64,000 bases of DNA, taken from positions 38,781,137 through 38,845,136 of the forward strand of contig OZ026833.1 of NCBI GenBank assembly GCA_964023205.1, given 5' to 3'. The stretch is from Lutraria lutraria (taxonomy: Eukaryota > Mollusca > Bivalvia > Venerida > Mactridae). The position numbers and the translations under genes were made by a program. Of this stretch, positions 38,301 to 53,334 are shown piece after piece (within the stretch, counting starts at the first letter, position 1; each line of letters opens with the position of its first letter). The notes under the pieces were generated by a model, which did not search any database, had not been told where the DNA came from, and saw only the letters and a list, made by a program, of their open reading frames with translations.

Positions 38301-39183
38301 TGTTCAGTTATAATAAAAAAGTGGATAAATCATGTTAGGATAAGGGCCTCTAGCGGACACCATGACTTGTTCAGTTATAATAAAGAAGTGGATAAATCAC
38401 GTCATGATAAGGGCCTCTAGCGGACACCAGGACTTGTTCAGTTATAATTCAGGGGGTAAAACATGTTAGGATAAGGGCCTCTAGCGGACACCATGACTTG
38501 TTCAGGTATAATTAAGAAGTGGATAAATCATGTTATGATAAGGGCCTCTAGCTGACATCATGACTTGTTCAGTAGTAATAAAGAGGGTAAAACATGTTAG
38601 GATAAGGGCCTCTAGGGGACACCATGACTTGTTCAGTTATAATTAAGGGGGTAAAACATGTTAGGATAAGGGCCTCTAGCGGACACCATGACTTGTTCAG
38701 TTATAATTAAGGGGGTAAAACATGTTAGGATAAGGGCCTCTACCGGACACCATTACTTGTTCAGTTATAATAAAGAAGTGGATAAATTATGTTATGATAA
38801 GGACCTCTAGAGGACACCATGATTTGTTCAGTTATAATAAAGAAGTGGATAAATCATATTAGGATAAGGGCCTCTAGCGGACACCATGACTTGTTCAGTT
38901 ATAATAAAGGGGGTAAAATATGTTAGGATTAGGGCCTCTAGCGGACACCAGGACGTATTCAGTTATAATTAAGGGGGTAAAATATGATAGGATAAGGGCC
39001 TCTAGCGGACATCATGACTTGTTCAGTTATAATTAAGGTGGTAAAATAAGTTAGGATAAGGGCCTCTAGCGGAAACCAGGACGTATTCAGTTATAATTAA
39101 GGGGGTAAAATATGATAGGATAAGGGCCTCTAGCGGACATCATGACTTGTTCAGTTATAATTAAGGGGGTAAAACATGTTAGG
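35316..39183 (+). repeat. Central higher-order unit U3 (3,868 bp)
   Basis: Third tandem unit. Its first 0.63 kb (35,316-35,947) differs from the corresponding 0.77 kb of U2, while the rest follows U2 closely. The same first 0.63 kb appears again at 39,184-39,816 (GAAGTTGATA at 35,361 and 39,229; AGCGGACATG at 35,721 and 39,589). Private differences from U2 are few, for example AAGAAATGG at about 36,744. Confidence 0.92.
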
Positions 39184-39816
39184 ATAAGGGCCTCTAGCGG
39201 ACACCATGACTTGTTCAGTTATAATAAAGAAGTTGATAAATCATGTTACGATAAGGGCCTCTAGCGGACACCAGGACTTGTTCAGTTATAATTAAGGGGG
39301 TAAAACATGTTAGGATAAGGGCCTCTAGCGGACACCATGACTTGTTCAGTTATAATTAAGAGGGTAAAACGTGTTAGGATAAGGGCCTCTAGCGGACATT
39401 ATGACTTGTCCAGTTATAATTAAGGGGGTAAAACATGTTAGGATAAGGGCCTATAGCGGACATCATGACTTGTTCAGTTATAATAAAGAAGTGGATAAAT
39501 CATATTAGGATAAGGGCCTCTAGAGGACACCATGACTTGTTCAGTTATAATAAAGCAGTGGATAAATCATATCAGGATAAGGGCCTCTAGCGGACATGAT
39601 GACTTGTTCAGTTATAATAAAGAGGGTAAAACATGTTAGGATAAGGGCCTCTAGCGGACACCATGACTTGTTCAGTTATAATTAAGGGGGTAAAACATGT
39701 TAGGATAAGGGCCTCTAGCGGACACCATCACTTGTTCAGTTATAATAAAGAAGTGGATAAATCATATTAGGATAAGGGCCTCTAGCGGACACCATGACTT
39801 GTTCAGTTATAATAAA
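39184..39816 (+). repeat. Start of a fourth central unit (truncated)
   Basis: Matches 35,316-35,948 at offset 3,868, including the rare GGACATGATGACTTG and AAAGCAGTGG variants. It then breaks off where U3 switches to C-type monomers with GGGCATCTATCGG. Here the next monomer is instead type A with AAATTATATTAGG. Confidence 0.9.
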
Positions 39817-42800
39817 GAAGTGGATAAATTATATTAGGATAAGGGCCTCTAGCGGACACCATGACTTGTTCAGTTATAATAAAGAAATGGATAAATCATA
39901 TCAGGATAAGGGCCTCTAGCGGACATCATGACTTGTTCCGTTATAATAAAGAGGGTAAAACATGTCAGGATAAGGGCCTTTAACGGACACCATGACTCGT
40001 TCAGTTATAATAAAGAAGGGGATATAACATGTTAGGATAAGGGCCTCTAGCGGACACCATGACTTGTTCAGTTATAATAAAGGGGGTAAAACTTGTTAGG
40101 ATAAGGGCCTCTAGCGGACACCATGACTTGTTCAGTTATTATCAAGGGGGTAAAACATGTTAGGATAAGGGCCTCTAGCGGACACCATGACTTGTTCAGT
40201 TATAATAAAGAAGTGGATAAATTATATTAGGATAAGGGCCTCTAGCGGACACCATGACTTGTTCAGTTATAATAAAGAAGTGGATAAATCATATTAGGAT
40301 AAGGGGCTCTTGCGGACACCAGGACTTGTTCAGTTATAATAAAAAAGTGGATAAATCATGTTAGGATAAGGGCCTCTAGCGGACACCATGACTTCTTCAG
40401 TTACAGTAAAGAAGTGGATAAATCATGTTAGGATAAGGGCCTATAGCGGACACCATGACTTGTTAAGTTATAATAAAGGGGGTAAAATATGTTAGGATTA
40501 GGGCCTCTAGCGGACACCATGACTTGTTCAGTAATAATTAAGGGGGTAAAATATGTTAGGATAAGGGCCTCTAGCGGAAACCAGGACGTATTCGGTTATA
40601 ATTAAGGGGGTAAAATATGATAGGATAAGGGCCTCTAGCGGACATCATGACTTGTTCAGTTATAATTAAGGGGGTAAAACATCTTAGGATAAGGGCCTCT
40701 AGCGGACACCATGACTTGTTCAGTTATAATTAAGGGGGTAAAACATGTTAGGATAAGGGCCTCTAGCGGACACCATGACTTGTTTAGTTATAATAAAGAA
40801 GTTGATAAATCATGTTACGATAAGGGCCTCTAGCGGACACCATGACTTGTTCAGTTATAATTAAGGGGGTAAAACATGTTAGGATAAGGGCCTCTAGCGG
40901 ACACCATGACTTGTTCAGTTATAATTAAGGGGGTAAAACGTGTTAGGATAAGGGCCTCTAGCGGACATTATGATTTGTCCACTTATAATTAAGGGGGTAA
41001 AACATGTTAGGATAAGGGCCTCTAGCGGACACCATGACTTGTTCTGTTATAATAAAGAAGTGGATAAATCATATTAGGATAGGGGCCTCTAGAGGACACC
41101 ATGACTTGTTCAGTTATAATAAAGAAGTGGATAAATCATATCAGGATAAGGGCCTCTAGCGGACATCATGACTTGTTCCGTTATAATAAAGAGGGTAAAA
41201 CATGTCAGGATAAGGGCCTCTAGCGGACACCATGACTTGTTCAGTTATAATTAAGGGGGTAAAACATGTTAGGATAAGGGCCTCTAGCGGACACCATCAC
41301 TTGTTCAGTTATAATAAAGAAGTGGATAAATCATATTAGGATAAGGGCCTCTAGCGGAAACCATGACTTGTTCAGTTATAATAAAGAAGTGGATAAATCA
41401 TGTTATGATAAGGGCCTCTAGCGGACAGCATGACTTGTTCAGTTATAATAAAGAAGGGGATATAACATGTTGGGATAAGGGCCTCTAACGGACACCATGA
41501 CTTGTTCAGTTATAATAAAGAAGGGGATATAACATGTTGGGATAAGGGCCTCTACCGGACACCATAACTTGTTCAGTTATAATAAAGAAGGGGATATAAC
41601 ATGTTAGGATAAGGGCCTTTAACGGACACCATTACTTGTTCAGTTATAATAAAGAAGGGGATATAACATGTTAGGATAAGGGCCTCTAGCGGACACCATG
41701 ACTTGTTCAGTTATAATAAAGGGGGTAAAACTTGTTAGGATAAGGGCCTCTAGCGGACACCATGACTTGTTCAGTTATAATTAAGGGGGTAAAACATGTT
41801 AGGATAAGGGCCTTTAGCGGACACCATGACTTGTTCAGTTATAATAAAGAAGTGGATAAATCATATTAGGATAAGGGCCTCTAGCGGACACCATGACTTG
41901 TTCAGTTATAATAAAGAAGTGGATAAATCATATTAGGATAAGGGGCTCTTGCGGACACCAGGACTTGTTCAGTTATAATAAAAAAGTGGATAAATCATGT
42001 TAGGATAAGGGCCTCTAGCGGACACCATGACTTGTTCAGTTACAATAAAGAAGTGGATAAATCATGTTAGGATAAGGGCCTCTAGCGGACACCATGACTT
42101 GTTCAGTTATAATAAAGAAGTGGATAAATCATTTCATGATAAGGGCCTCTAGCGGACACCAGGACTTGTTCAGTTATAATTAAGGTGGTAAAACATGATA
42201 GGATAAGGGCCTCTAGCGGACACCATGACTTGTTCAGTAATAATAAAGAAGTGGATAAATCATATTAGGATAAGGGCCTCTAGCGGACACCATGACTTGT
42301 TCAGTTATAATAAAGAAGTGGATAAATCATATTAGGATAAGGGCCTCTAGCGGACACCAGGACTTGTTCAGTTATAATAAAAAAGTGGATAAATCATGTT
42401 AGGATAAGGGCCTCTAGCGGACACCATGACTTGTTCAGTTATAATAAAGAAGTGGATAAATCATGTCATGATAAGGGCCTCTATCGGACACCAGGACTTG
42501 TTCAGTTATAATTAAGGGGGTAAAACATGTTAGGATAAGGGCCTCTAGCGGACACCATGACTTGTTCAGGTATAATTAAGAAGTGGATAAATCATGTTAT
42601 GATAAGGGCATCTAGCGGACATCATGACTTGTTCAGTTATAATAAAGATGGTAAAACATGTTAGGATAAGGGCCTCTAGGGGACACCATGACTTCTTCAG
42701 TTATAATTAAGGGGGTAAAACATGTTAGGATAAGGGCCTCTAGCGGACACCATGACTTGTTCAGTTATAATAAAGAAGTGGATAAATCACGTTATGATAC

Positions 42801-45800
42801 GGGCCTCTAGCGGACACCAGGACCTGTTCAGTTATAATTAAGGGGTTAAAACATGTTAGGATAAGGGCCCCTAGCGGACACCATGACTTGTTCAGGTATA
42901 ACTAAGGGGGTAAAACATGTTAGGATAAGGGCCTCTAGCGGACATTATGACTTGTCCAGTTATAATTAAGGGGGTAAAATATGTTAGGATAAGGGCCTCT
43001 AGCGGACACCATGACTTGTTCAGTTATAATAGAGAAGTGGATAAATCATATTAGGATATGGGCCTTTAGCGGACACCATGACTTGTTCAGTTATAATAAA
43101 GAAGTGGATAAATCAAGTTATGATAAGGGCCTCTAGCGGACATCATGACTTGTTCAGTTATAATAAAGAGGGTAAAACATGTTAAGATAAGGGCCTCTAG
43201 CGGACACCATGACTTGTTCAGGTATAATTAAGGGGGTAAAACATGTTAGGATAAGGGCCTCTAGCGGACACCATGACTTGTTCAGTTATAATAAAGAAGT
43301 GGATAAATCATGTTATGATAAGGGCCTCTAGCGGACACTATGACTTGTTCAGTTATAATAAAGAAGTGGATAAATCATGTTATGATAAGGGCGTCTAGCG
43401 GACACCATGACTTGTTCAGTTATAATAAAGAAGGGGATAAATCATGTTATGCTAAGGGCGTCTAGCGGACACCATGACTTGTTCAGTTATAATATAGAAG
43501 TGGATAAATCATATTAGGATAAGGGCCTCTAGCGGACACCATGACTTGTTCAGTTATAATTAAGGGGGTAAAACATGTTAGGATAAGGGCCTCTAGTGGA
43601 CATCATGACTTGTTCATTTATAATAAAGGGGGTAAAACATGTTAGGATAAGGGCCTCTAGCGGACACCATGACTTGTTAAGTTATAATAAAGAAGTGGAT
43701 AAATCATGTTATGATAAGGGCCTCAAGCGGACACCAGGACTTGTTCAGTTATAATTAAGGGGGTAAAATATGTTAGGATAAGGGCCTCTAGCGGACACCA
43801 GGACTTGTTCAGTTATAATTTAGGGGATAAAATATGTTAGGATAAGGGCCTCTAGCGGACATCATGACTTGTTCAGTTATAATATAGAAGTGGATAAATC
43901 ATATTAGGATAAGGGCCTCTAGCGGACACCAGGACTTGTTCAGTTATAATTAAGGGGGTAAAACATGTTAGGATAAGGGCCTCTAGCGGACACCATGACT
44001 TGTTCAGTTATATTAAAGAAGTGGATAAATCATATTAGGATAAGGGCCTCTAGCGGACACCATGACTTGTTAAGTTATAATAAAGAAGTGGATAAATCAT
44101 GTTATGATAAGGGCCTCTAGCGGACACCTGGACTTTTTCAGTTATAATTAAGGGAGTAAACTATGTTAGGATAAGGGCCTCTAGCGGACACTAGGACTTG
44201 TTCAGTTAAAATTAAGGGGGTAAAATATGTTAGGATAAGGGCCTCTAGCCGACATCATGACTTGTTCAGTTATAATTAAGGGGGTAAAACATGTTAGGAT
44301 AAGGGCCTCTAGCGGACACCATGACTTGTTTAGTTATAATTAAGTGGGTAAAACATGTTAGGATAAGGGCCCCTAGCGGACACCATGACTTGTTCAGTTA
44401 TAATAAAGAAGTGGATCAATCATATTAGGATAAGGGCCTCTAGCGGACACCATGACTTGTTCACTTATAATAAAGAAGTGGATAAATCATGTTATGATAA
44501 GGGCCTCTAACGGACATCATGACTTGTTCAGTTATAATAAAGAGGGTAAAACATGTTAGGATAAGGGCCTCTAGCGGACACCATGACTTGTTCAGTTATA
44601 ATAAAGAAGTGGATAAATCATGTTATGATAAGGGCCTCTAGCGGACACCATGACTTGTTCAGTTATAATATAGAAGTGGATAAATCATATTAGGTTAAGG
44701 GCCTCTAGCGGTCACCATAACTTGTTCAGTTATAATTAAGGTGGTAAAACATGTTAGGATAAGGGTCTCTAGCGGACATCATGACTTGTTCAGTTAAAAT
44801 AAAGGGGTAAAACATGTCATGATAAGGGCTTCTAGCGGACACCAGGACTTGTTCAGTTATAAATAGGGGGGTAAAACATGTTAGGATAAGGGCCTCTAGC
44901 GGACACCATGACTTGTTCAGGTATAATTAAGAAGTGAATAAATCATGTTATGATAAGGGCCTCCAGCGGACATCATGACTTGTTCAGTTATAATCAAGAG
45001 GGTAAAACATGTTAGGATAAGGGCCTCTAGGGGACACCATGACTTGTTCAGTTATAATTAAGGGCGTAAAACATGTTAGGATAAGGGCCACTAGCGGACA
45101 CCATGACTTGTTCAGTTATAATAAAGAAGTGGATAAATCACGTTATGATAAGGGCCTCTAGCGGACACCAGGACCTGTTCAGTTATAATTAAGGGGTTAA
45201 AACATGTTAGGATAAGGCCCCCTAGCGGACACCATGACTTGTTCAGGTATAACTAAGGTGGTAAAACATGTTAGGATAAGGGCCTCTAGTGGACATTATG
45301 ACTTGTCCAGTTATAATTAAGGGGGTAAAACATGTTAGGATAAGGGCCTCTAGCTGACACCATGACTTGTTCAGTTATAAAGAGAAGTGGATAAATCATA
45401 TTAGGATATGGGCCTCTAGCGGACACCATGACTTGTTCAGTTATAATAAAGAAGTGGATAAATCAAGTTATGATAAGGGCCTCTAGCGGACATCATGACT
45501 TGTTCAGTTATAATAAAGAGGGTAAAACATGTTAAGATAAGGGCCTCTAGTGGACACCATGACTTGTTCAGGTATAACTAAGGGGGTAAAACATGTTAGG
45601 ATAAGGGCCTCTAGCGGACACCATGACTTGTTCAGTTATAATAAAGAAGTGGATAAATCATGTTATGATAAGGGCCTCTAGCGGACACCATGACTTGTTC
45701 AGTTATAATAAAGAAGTGGATAAATCATGTTATGATAAGGGCGTCTAGCGGACACCATGACTTGTTCAGTTATAATAAAGAAGTGGATAAATCATGTTAT

Positions 45801-48204
45801 GATAAGGGCGTCTAGCGGACACCATGACTTGTTCAGTTATAATAAAGAAGGGGATAAATCATATTAAGATAAGGGCCTCTAGCGGAAACCATGACTTGTT
45901 CAGTTATAATTAAGGGGGTCAAACATGTTAGGATAAGGGCCTCTAGTGGACATCATGACTTGTTCAGTTATCATAAAGGGGGTAAAACATGTTAGGATAA
46001 GGGCCTCTAGCGGACACCATGACTTGTTCAGTTATAATAAAGAAGTGGATAAATCATGTTATGATAAGGGCCTCTAGCGGACACCAAGACTTGTTCAGTT
46101 ATAATTAAGGGGGTAAAATATGTTAGGATAAGGGCCTCTAGCGGACATCATGACTTGTTCAGTTATAATAAAGAAGTGGATAAATCATATTAGGATAAGG
46201 GCCTCTAGCGGACACCATGATTTGTTCAGTTATAATTAAGGGGGTAAAACATGTTAGGATAAGGGCCTCTAGCGGACACCATGACTTGTTCAGTTATAAT
46301 AAAGAAGTTGATAAATCATATTAGGATAAGGGCCTCTAGCGGACACCATGACTTGTTCAGTTATAATAAAGAAGTGGATAAATCATGTTATGATAAGGGC
46401 CTCTAGCGGACATCATGACTTGTTCAGTTATAATAAAGAGGGTAAAGCATGTTAGGATAAGGGCCTCTAGCGGACACCATGACTTGTTCAGTTATAATAA
46501 AGAAGTGGATAAATCATGTTATGATAAGGGCCTCTTGCGGACACCATGACTTGTTCAGTTATAATATAGAAGTGGATAAATCATATTAGGTTAAGGGCCT
46601 CTAGCGGTCACCATAACTTGTTCAGTTATAATTAAGGTGGTAAAACATGTTAGGATAAGGGTCTCTAGCGGACATCATGACTTGTTCAGTTAAAATAAAG
46701 GGGGTAAAACATGTCATGATAAGGGCCTCTAGCGGACACCAGGACTTGTTCAGTTATAATTAAGGGGGTAAAACATGTTAGGATAAGGGCCTCTAGCGGA
46801 CACCATGACTTGTTCAGGTATAATTAAGAAGTGGATAAATCATGTTATGATAAGGGCCTCCAGCGGACATCATGACTTGTTCAGTTATAATAAAGAGGGT
46901 AAAACATATTAGGATAAGGGCCTCTAGGGGACACCATGACTTGTACAGTTATAATAAAGAAGGGGATATAACATGTTAGGATAAGGGCCTCTAGCGGACA
47001 TCATGACTTGTTCAGTTATAATATAGAAGTGGATAAATCATATTAGGATAAGGGCCTCTAGCGGACACCACGACTTGTTCAGTTATAATTAAGGGGGTCA
47101 AACATGTTAGGATAAGGGCCTCTAGTGGACATCATGACTTGTTCAGTTATAATAAAGGGGGTAAAACATGTTAGGATAAGGGCCTCTAGCGGACACCATG
47201 ACTTGTTCAGTTATAATAAAGAAGTAGATAAATCATGTTATGATAAGGGCCTCAAGCGGACACCAGGACTTGTTCAGTTATAATTAAGGGGGTAAAATAT
47301 GTTAGGATAAGGGCCTCTAGCGGACATCATGACTTGTTCAGTTATAATATAGAAGTGGATAAAACATGTTAGGATAAGGGCCTCTAGCGGACACCATGAC
47401 TTGTTCAGTTATAATAAAGAAGTGGATAAATCATATTAGGATAAGGGCCTCTAGCGGACACCATGACTTGTTAAGTTATAATAAAGAAGTGGATAAATCA
47501 TGTTATGATAAGGGCCTCTAGCGGACACCTGGACTTTTTCAGTTATAATTAAGGGAGTAAACTATTTTAGGATAAGGGCCTCTAGCGGACACCAGGACTT
47601 GTTCAGTTAAAATTAAGGGGGTAAAATATGTTAGGATAAGGGCCTCTAGCCGACATCATGACTTGTTCAGTTATAATTAAGGGGGTAAAACAGGTTAGGA
47701 TATGGGCCTCTAGTGGACACCATGACTTGTTTAGTTATAATTAAGTGGGTAAAACATGTTAGGATAAGGGCCCCTAGCGGACACCATGACTTGTTCAGTT
47801 ATAATAAAGAAGTGGATAAATCATATTAGGATAAGGGCCTCTAGCGGACACCATGACTTGTTCAGTTATAATAAAGAAGTGGATAAATCATGTTATGATA
47901 AGGGCCTCTAGCGGACATCATGACTTGTTCAGTTATAATAAAGAGGGTAAAGCATGTTAGGATAAGGGCCTCTAGCGGACACCATGACTTGTTCAGTTAT
48001 AATAAAGAAGTGGATAAATCATGTTATGATAAGGGCCTCTTGCGGACACCATGATTTGTTCAGTTATAATATAGAAGTGGATAAATCATATTAGGTTAAG
48101 GGCCTCTAGCGGTCACCATAACTTGTTCAGTTATAATTAAGGTGGTAAAACATGTTAGGATAAGGGTCTCTAGCGGACATCATGACTTGTTCAGTTAAAA
48201 TAAA
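39817..48204 (+). repeat. Diverged satellite segment between the central and right duplications
   Basis: All satellite. About 40,300-41,100 resembles 36,640-37,430 at offset 3,667 (GGATTAGGG at about 40,495). About 42.5-43.8 kb resembles 44.9-46.2 kb at offsets of 2,341-2,351 bp (GACCTGTTCA at 42,831 and 45,172). About 46,280-47,030 resembles 47,785-48,535 at offset 1,505 (GGTAAAGCAT at 46,441 and 47,946). Point differences between these copies are much more frequent than in the blocks on either side, suggesting older duplications. The right-domain ATATAGAAGTGG tail first appears near 43,490. Confidence 0.85.
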
Positions 48205-51200
48205 GGGGGTAAAACATGTCATGATAAGGGCCTCTAGCGGACACCAGGACTTGTTCAGTTATAATTAAGGGGGTAAAACATGTTAGGATAAGGGCCTCTA
48301 GCGGACACCATGACTTGTTCAGGTATAATTAAGAAGTGGATAAATCATGTTATGATAAGGGCCTCCAGCGGACATCATGACTTGTTCAGTTATAATAAAG
48401 AGGGTAAAACATATTAGGATAAGGGCCTCTAGGGGACACCATTACTTGTTCAGTTATAATAAAGAAGGGGATATAACATGTTAGGATAAGGGCATCTAGC
48501 GGACATCATGACTTGTTCAGTTATAATAAAGAAGGGGATATAACATGTTAGGATAAGGACCTCTAGCGGACACCATGACTTGTTCAGTTATAATAAAGAA
48601 GTGGATAAATCATGTTAGGATAAGGGCCTCTAGCGGACACCATGACTTGTTCAGTTATAATAAAGAAGGGGATATAACATTTTGGGATAAGGGCATCTAG
48701 CGGACACCATGACTTGTTAAGGTATAATAAAGAAGGGGATATAACATGTTGGGAAAAGAGCCTCTAACGGACAACATGACTTGTTCAGTTATAATAAAGA
48801 AGGGGATATAACATGTTGGGATAAGGGCCTCTAGCGGACACCATAACTTGTTCAGTTACAATAAAGAAGGGGATATAACATGTTAGGATAAGGGCCTTTA
48901 ACGGACACCATGACTTGTTCAGTTATAATAAAGAAGGGGATATAACATGTTAGGATAAGGGCCTCTAGCGGACACCATGACTTGTTCAGTTATAATAAAG
49001 AAGTGGATAAATCATGTTATGATAAGGGCCTCTAGCGGACAGCATGACTTGTTCAGTTATAATAAAGAGGGTAAAACATGTTAGGATAAGGGCCTCTAGC
49101 GGACACCATGACTTGTTCAGTTATAATAAAGAAGGGGATATAACATGTTAGGATAAGGGCCTCTAGCGGACATCATGTCTTGTTCAGTTATAATAAAGAA
49201 GGGGATATAACATGTTAGGATAAGGACCTCTAGCGGACACCATGAATTGTTCAGTTATAATAAAGAAGTGGATAAATCATGTTAGGATAAGGGCCTCTAG
49301 CGGACACCATGACTTGTTCAGTTATAATAAAGAAGGGGATATAACATGTTGGGATAAGGGCATCTAGCGGACACCATGACTTGTTCAGTTATAATAAGGA
49401 AGGGGATATAACATGATGGGATAAGGGCCTCTAGCGGACACCATAACTTGTTCAGTTATAATAAAGGGGGTAAAACATGTTAGGATAAGGGCCTCTAACG
49501 GACACCATGACTTGTTCAGTTATAATAAAGAAGGGGATATAACAAGTTGGGATAAGGGACTCTAGCGGACACCATAACTTGTTCAGCTATAATAAAGAAG
49601 GGGATATAACATGTTAGGATAAGGGCCTTTAACGGACACCATGACTTGTTCAGTTATAATAAAGAAGGGGATATAACATGTTAGGATAAGGGCCTCTTGC
49701 GGACACCATGACTTGTTCAGTTATAATAAAGGGGGTAAAACTTGTTAGGATAAGGGCCTCTAGCGGACACCATGACTTGTTCAGCTATAATTAAGGGGGT
49801 AAAACATGTTAGGATAAGGGCCTCTAGCGGACACCATGACTTGTTCAGTTATAATAAAGAAGTGGATAAATCATATTAGGATAAGGGCCTCTAGCGGACA
49901 CCATGACTTGTTCAGTTATAATAAAGAAGTGGATAAATCATATTAGGATAAGGGGCTCTTGCGGACACCAGGACTTGTTCAGTTATAATAAAAAAGTGGA
50001 TAAATCATGTTAGGATAAGGGCCTCTAGCGGACACCATGACTTGTTCAGTTACAATAAAGAAGTGGATAAATCATGTTAGGATAAGGGCCTATAGCGGAC
50101 ACCATGACTTGTTCAGTTATAATAAAGAAGTGGATAAATCATGTCATGATAAGGGCCTCTAGCGGACACCAGGACTTGTTCAGTTATAATTAAGGGGGTA
50201 AAACATGTTAGGATAAGGGCCTCTAGCGGACACCATGACTTGTTCAGTTATAATAAAGAAGTGGATAAATCATATTAGGATAAGGGCCTCTAGCGGACAC
50301 CATGACTTGTTCAGTTATAATAAAGAAGTGGATAAATCATATTAGGATAAGGGCCTCTAGCGGACACCAGGACTTGTTCAGTTATAATAAAAAAGTGGAT
50401 AAATCATGTTAGGATAAGGGCCTCTAGCGGACACCATGACTTGTTCAGTTATAATAAAGAAGTGGATAAATCATGTCATGATAAGGGCCTCTAGCGGACA
50501 CCAGGACTTGTTCAGTTATAATTAAGGGGGTAAAACATGTTAGGATAAGGGCCTCTAGCGGACAACATGACTTGTTCAGGTATAATTAAGAAGTGGATAA
50601 ATCATGTTATGATAAGGGCCTCTAGCGGACACCAGGACCTGTTCAGTTATAATTAAGGGGTTAAAACATGTTAGGATAAGGGCCCCTAGCGGACACCATG
50701 CCTTGTTCAGGTATAACTAAGGGGGTAAAACATGTTAGGATAAGGGCCTCTAGCGGACATTATGACTTGTCCAGTTATAATTAAGGGGGTAAAACATGTT
50801 AGGATAAGGGCCTCTAGCGGACACCATGACTTGTTCAGTTATAATAGAGAAGTGGATAAATCATATTAGAATATGGGCCTCTAGCGGACACCATGACTTG
50901 TTCAGTTATAATAAAGAAGTGGATAAATCAAGTTGTGATAAGGGCCTCTAGCGGACATCATGACTTGATCAGTTATAATAAAGAGGGTAAAACATGTTAA
51001 GATAAGGGCCTCTAGCGGACACCATGACTTGTTCAGGTATAATTAAGGGGGTAAAACATGTTAGGATAAGGGCCTCTAGCGGACACCATGACTTGTTCAG
51101 TTATAATAAAGAAGTGGATAAATCATGTTATGATAAGGGCCTCTAGCGGACACTATGACTTGTTCAGTTATAATAAAGAAGTGGATAAATCATGTTATGA

Positions 51201-53334
51201 TAAGGGCGTCTAGCGGACACCATGACTTGTTCACTTATAATAAAGAAGGGGATAAATCATGTTATGCTAAGGGCGTCTAGTGGACACCATGACTTGTTCA
51301 GTTATAATATAGAAGTGGATAAATCATATTACGATAAGGGCCTCTAGCGGACACCATGACTTGTTCAGTTATAATTAAGGGGGTAAAACATGTTAGGATA
51401 AGGGCCTCTAGTGGACATCATGACTTGTTCATTTATAATAAAGGGGGTAAAACATGTTAGGATAAGGGCCTCTAGCGGACACCATGACTTGTTAAGTTAT
51501 AATAAAGAAGTGGATAAATCATGTTATGATAAGGGCCTCATGCGGACACCAGGACTTGTTCAGTTATAATTAAGGGGGTAAAATATGTTAGGATAAGGGC
51601 CTCTAGCGGACACCAGGACTTGTTCAGTTATAATTTAGGGGATAAAATATGTTAGGATAAGGGCCTCTAGCGGACATCATGACTTGTTCAGTTATAATAT
51701 AGAAGTGGATAAATCATATTAGGATAAGGGCCTCTAGCGGACACCAGGACTTGTTCAGTTATAATTAAGGGGGTAAAACATGTTAGGATAAGGGCCTCTA
51801 GCGGACACCATGACTTGTTCAGTTATATTAAAGAAGTGGATAAATCATATTAGGATAAGGGCCTCTAGCGGACACCATGACTTGTTAAGTTATAATAAAG
51901 AAGTGGATAAATCATGTTATGATAAGGGCCTCTAGCGGACACCTGGACTTTTTCAGTTATAATTAAGGGAGTAAACTATGTTAGGATAAGGGACTCTAGC
52001 GGACACCAGGACTTGTTCAGTTAAAATAAAGGGGGTAAAATATGTTAGGATAAGGGCCTCTAGCCGACATCATGACTTGTTCAGTTATAATTAAGGGGGT
52101 AAAACATATTAGGATAAGGGCCTCTAGCGGACACCATGACTTGTTTAGTTATAATTAAGTGGGTAAAACATGTTAGGATAAGGGCCCCTAGCGGACACCA
52201 TGACTTGTTCAGTTATAATAAAGAAGTGGATAAATCATATTAGGATAAGGGCCTCTAGCGGACACCATGACTTGTTCAGTTATAATAAAGAAGTGGATAA
52301 ATCATGTTATGATAAGGGCCTCTAACGGACATCATGACTTGTTCAGTTATAATAAAGAGGGTAAAACATGTTAGGATAAGGGCCTCTAGCGGACACCATG
52401 ACTTGTTCAGTTATAATAAAGAAGTGGATAAATCATGTTATGATAAGGGCCTCTAGCGGACACCATGACTTGTTCAGTAATAATATAGAAGTGGATAAAT
52501 CATATTAGGTTAAGGGCCTCTAGCGGTCACCATAACTTGTTCAGTTATAATTAAGGTGGTAAAACATGTTAGGATAAGGGTCTCTAGCGGACATCATGAC
52601 TTGTTCAGTTAAAATAAAGGGGGTAAAACATGTCATGATAAGGGCCTCTAGCGGACATCAGGACTTGTTCAGTTATAAATAAGGGGGTAAAACATGTTAG
52701 GATAAGGGCCTCTAGCGGACACCATGACTTGTTCAGGTATAATTAAGAAGTGAATAAATCATGTTATGATAAGGGCCTCCAGCGGACATCATGACTTGTT
52801 CAGTTATAATAAAGAGGGTTAAACATGTTAGGATAAGGGCCTCTAGAGGACACCATGACTTGTTTAGTTATAATTAAGGGCGTAAAACATGTTAGGATAA
52901 GGGCCTCTAGCGGACACCATGACTTGTTCAGTTATAATAAAGAAGTGGATAAATCACGTTATGATAAGGGCCTCTAGCGAACACCAGGACCTGTTCAGTT
53001 ATAATCAAGGGGTTAAAACATGTTAGGATAAGGGCCCCTAGCGGACACCATGACTTGTTCAGGTATAACTAAGGTGGTAAAACATGTTAGGATAAGGGCC
53101 TCTAGCGGACATTATGACTTGTCCAGTTATAATTAAGGGGGTAAAACATGTTAGGATAAGGGCCTCTAGCTGACACCATGACTTGTTCAGTTATAATAGA
53201 GAAGTGGATAAATCATATTAGGATATGGGCCTCTAGCGGACACCATGACTTGTTGAGTTATAATAAAGAAGTGGATAAATCATATTAGGATAAGGGCCTC
53301 TAGCGGACATCATGACTTGTTCAGTTATAATAAA
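48205..53334 (+). repeat. 5,130-bp higher-order block, copy 1
   Basis: Rare markers recur exactly 5,130 bp downstream: AGGGGACACCATTACTTG at 48,431 and 53,561, ACATGATGGG at 49,411 and 54,541, AGTTGTGATA at 50,931 and 56,061. The offset never changes across about 5.08 kb, so no indel has occurred since duplication. I noticed only scattered substitutions (for example near 48,721, 48,774 and 51,993). About 78 monomers, the longest single higher-order unit in the window. Confidence 0.95.
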
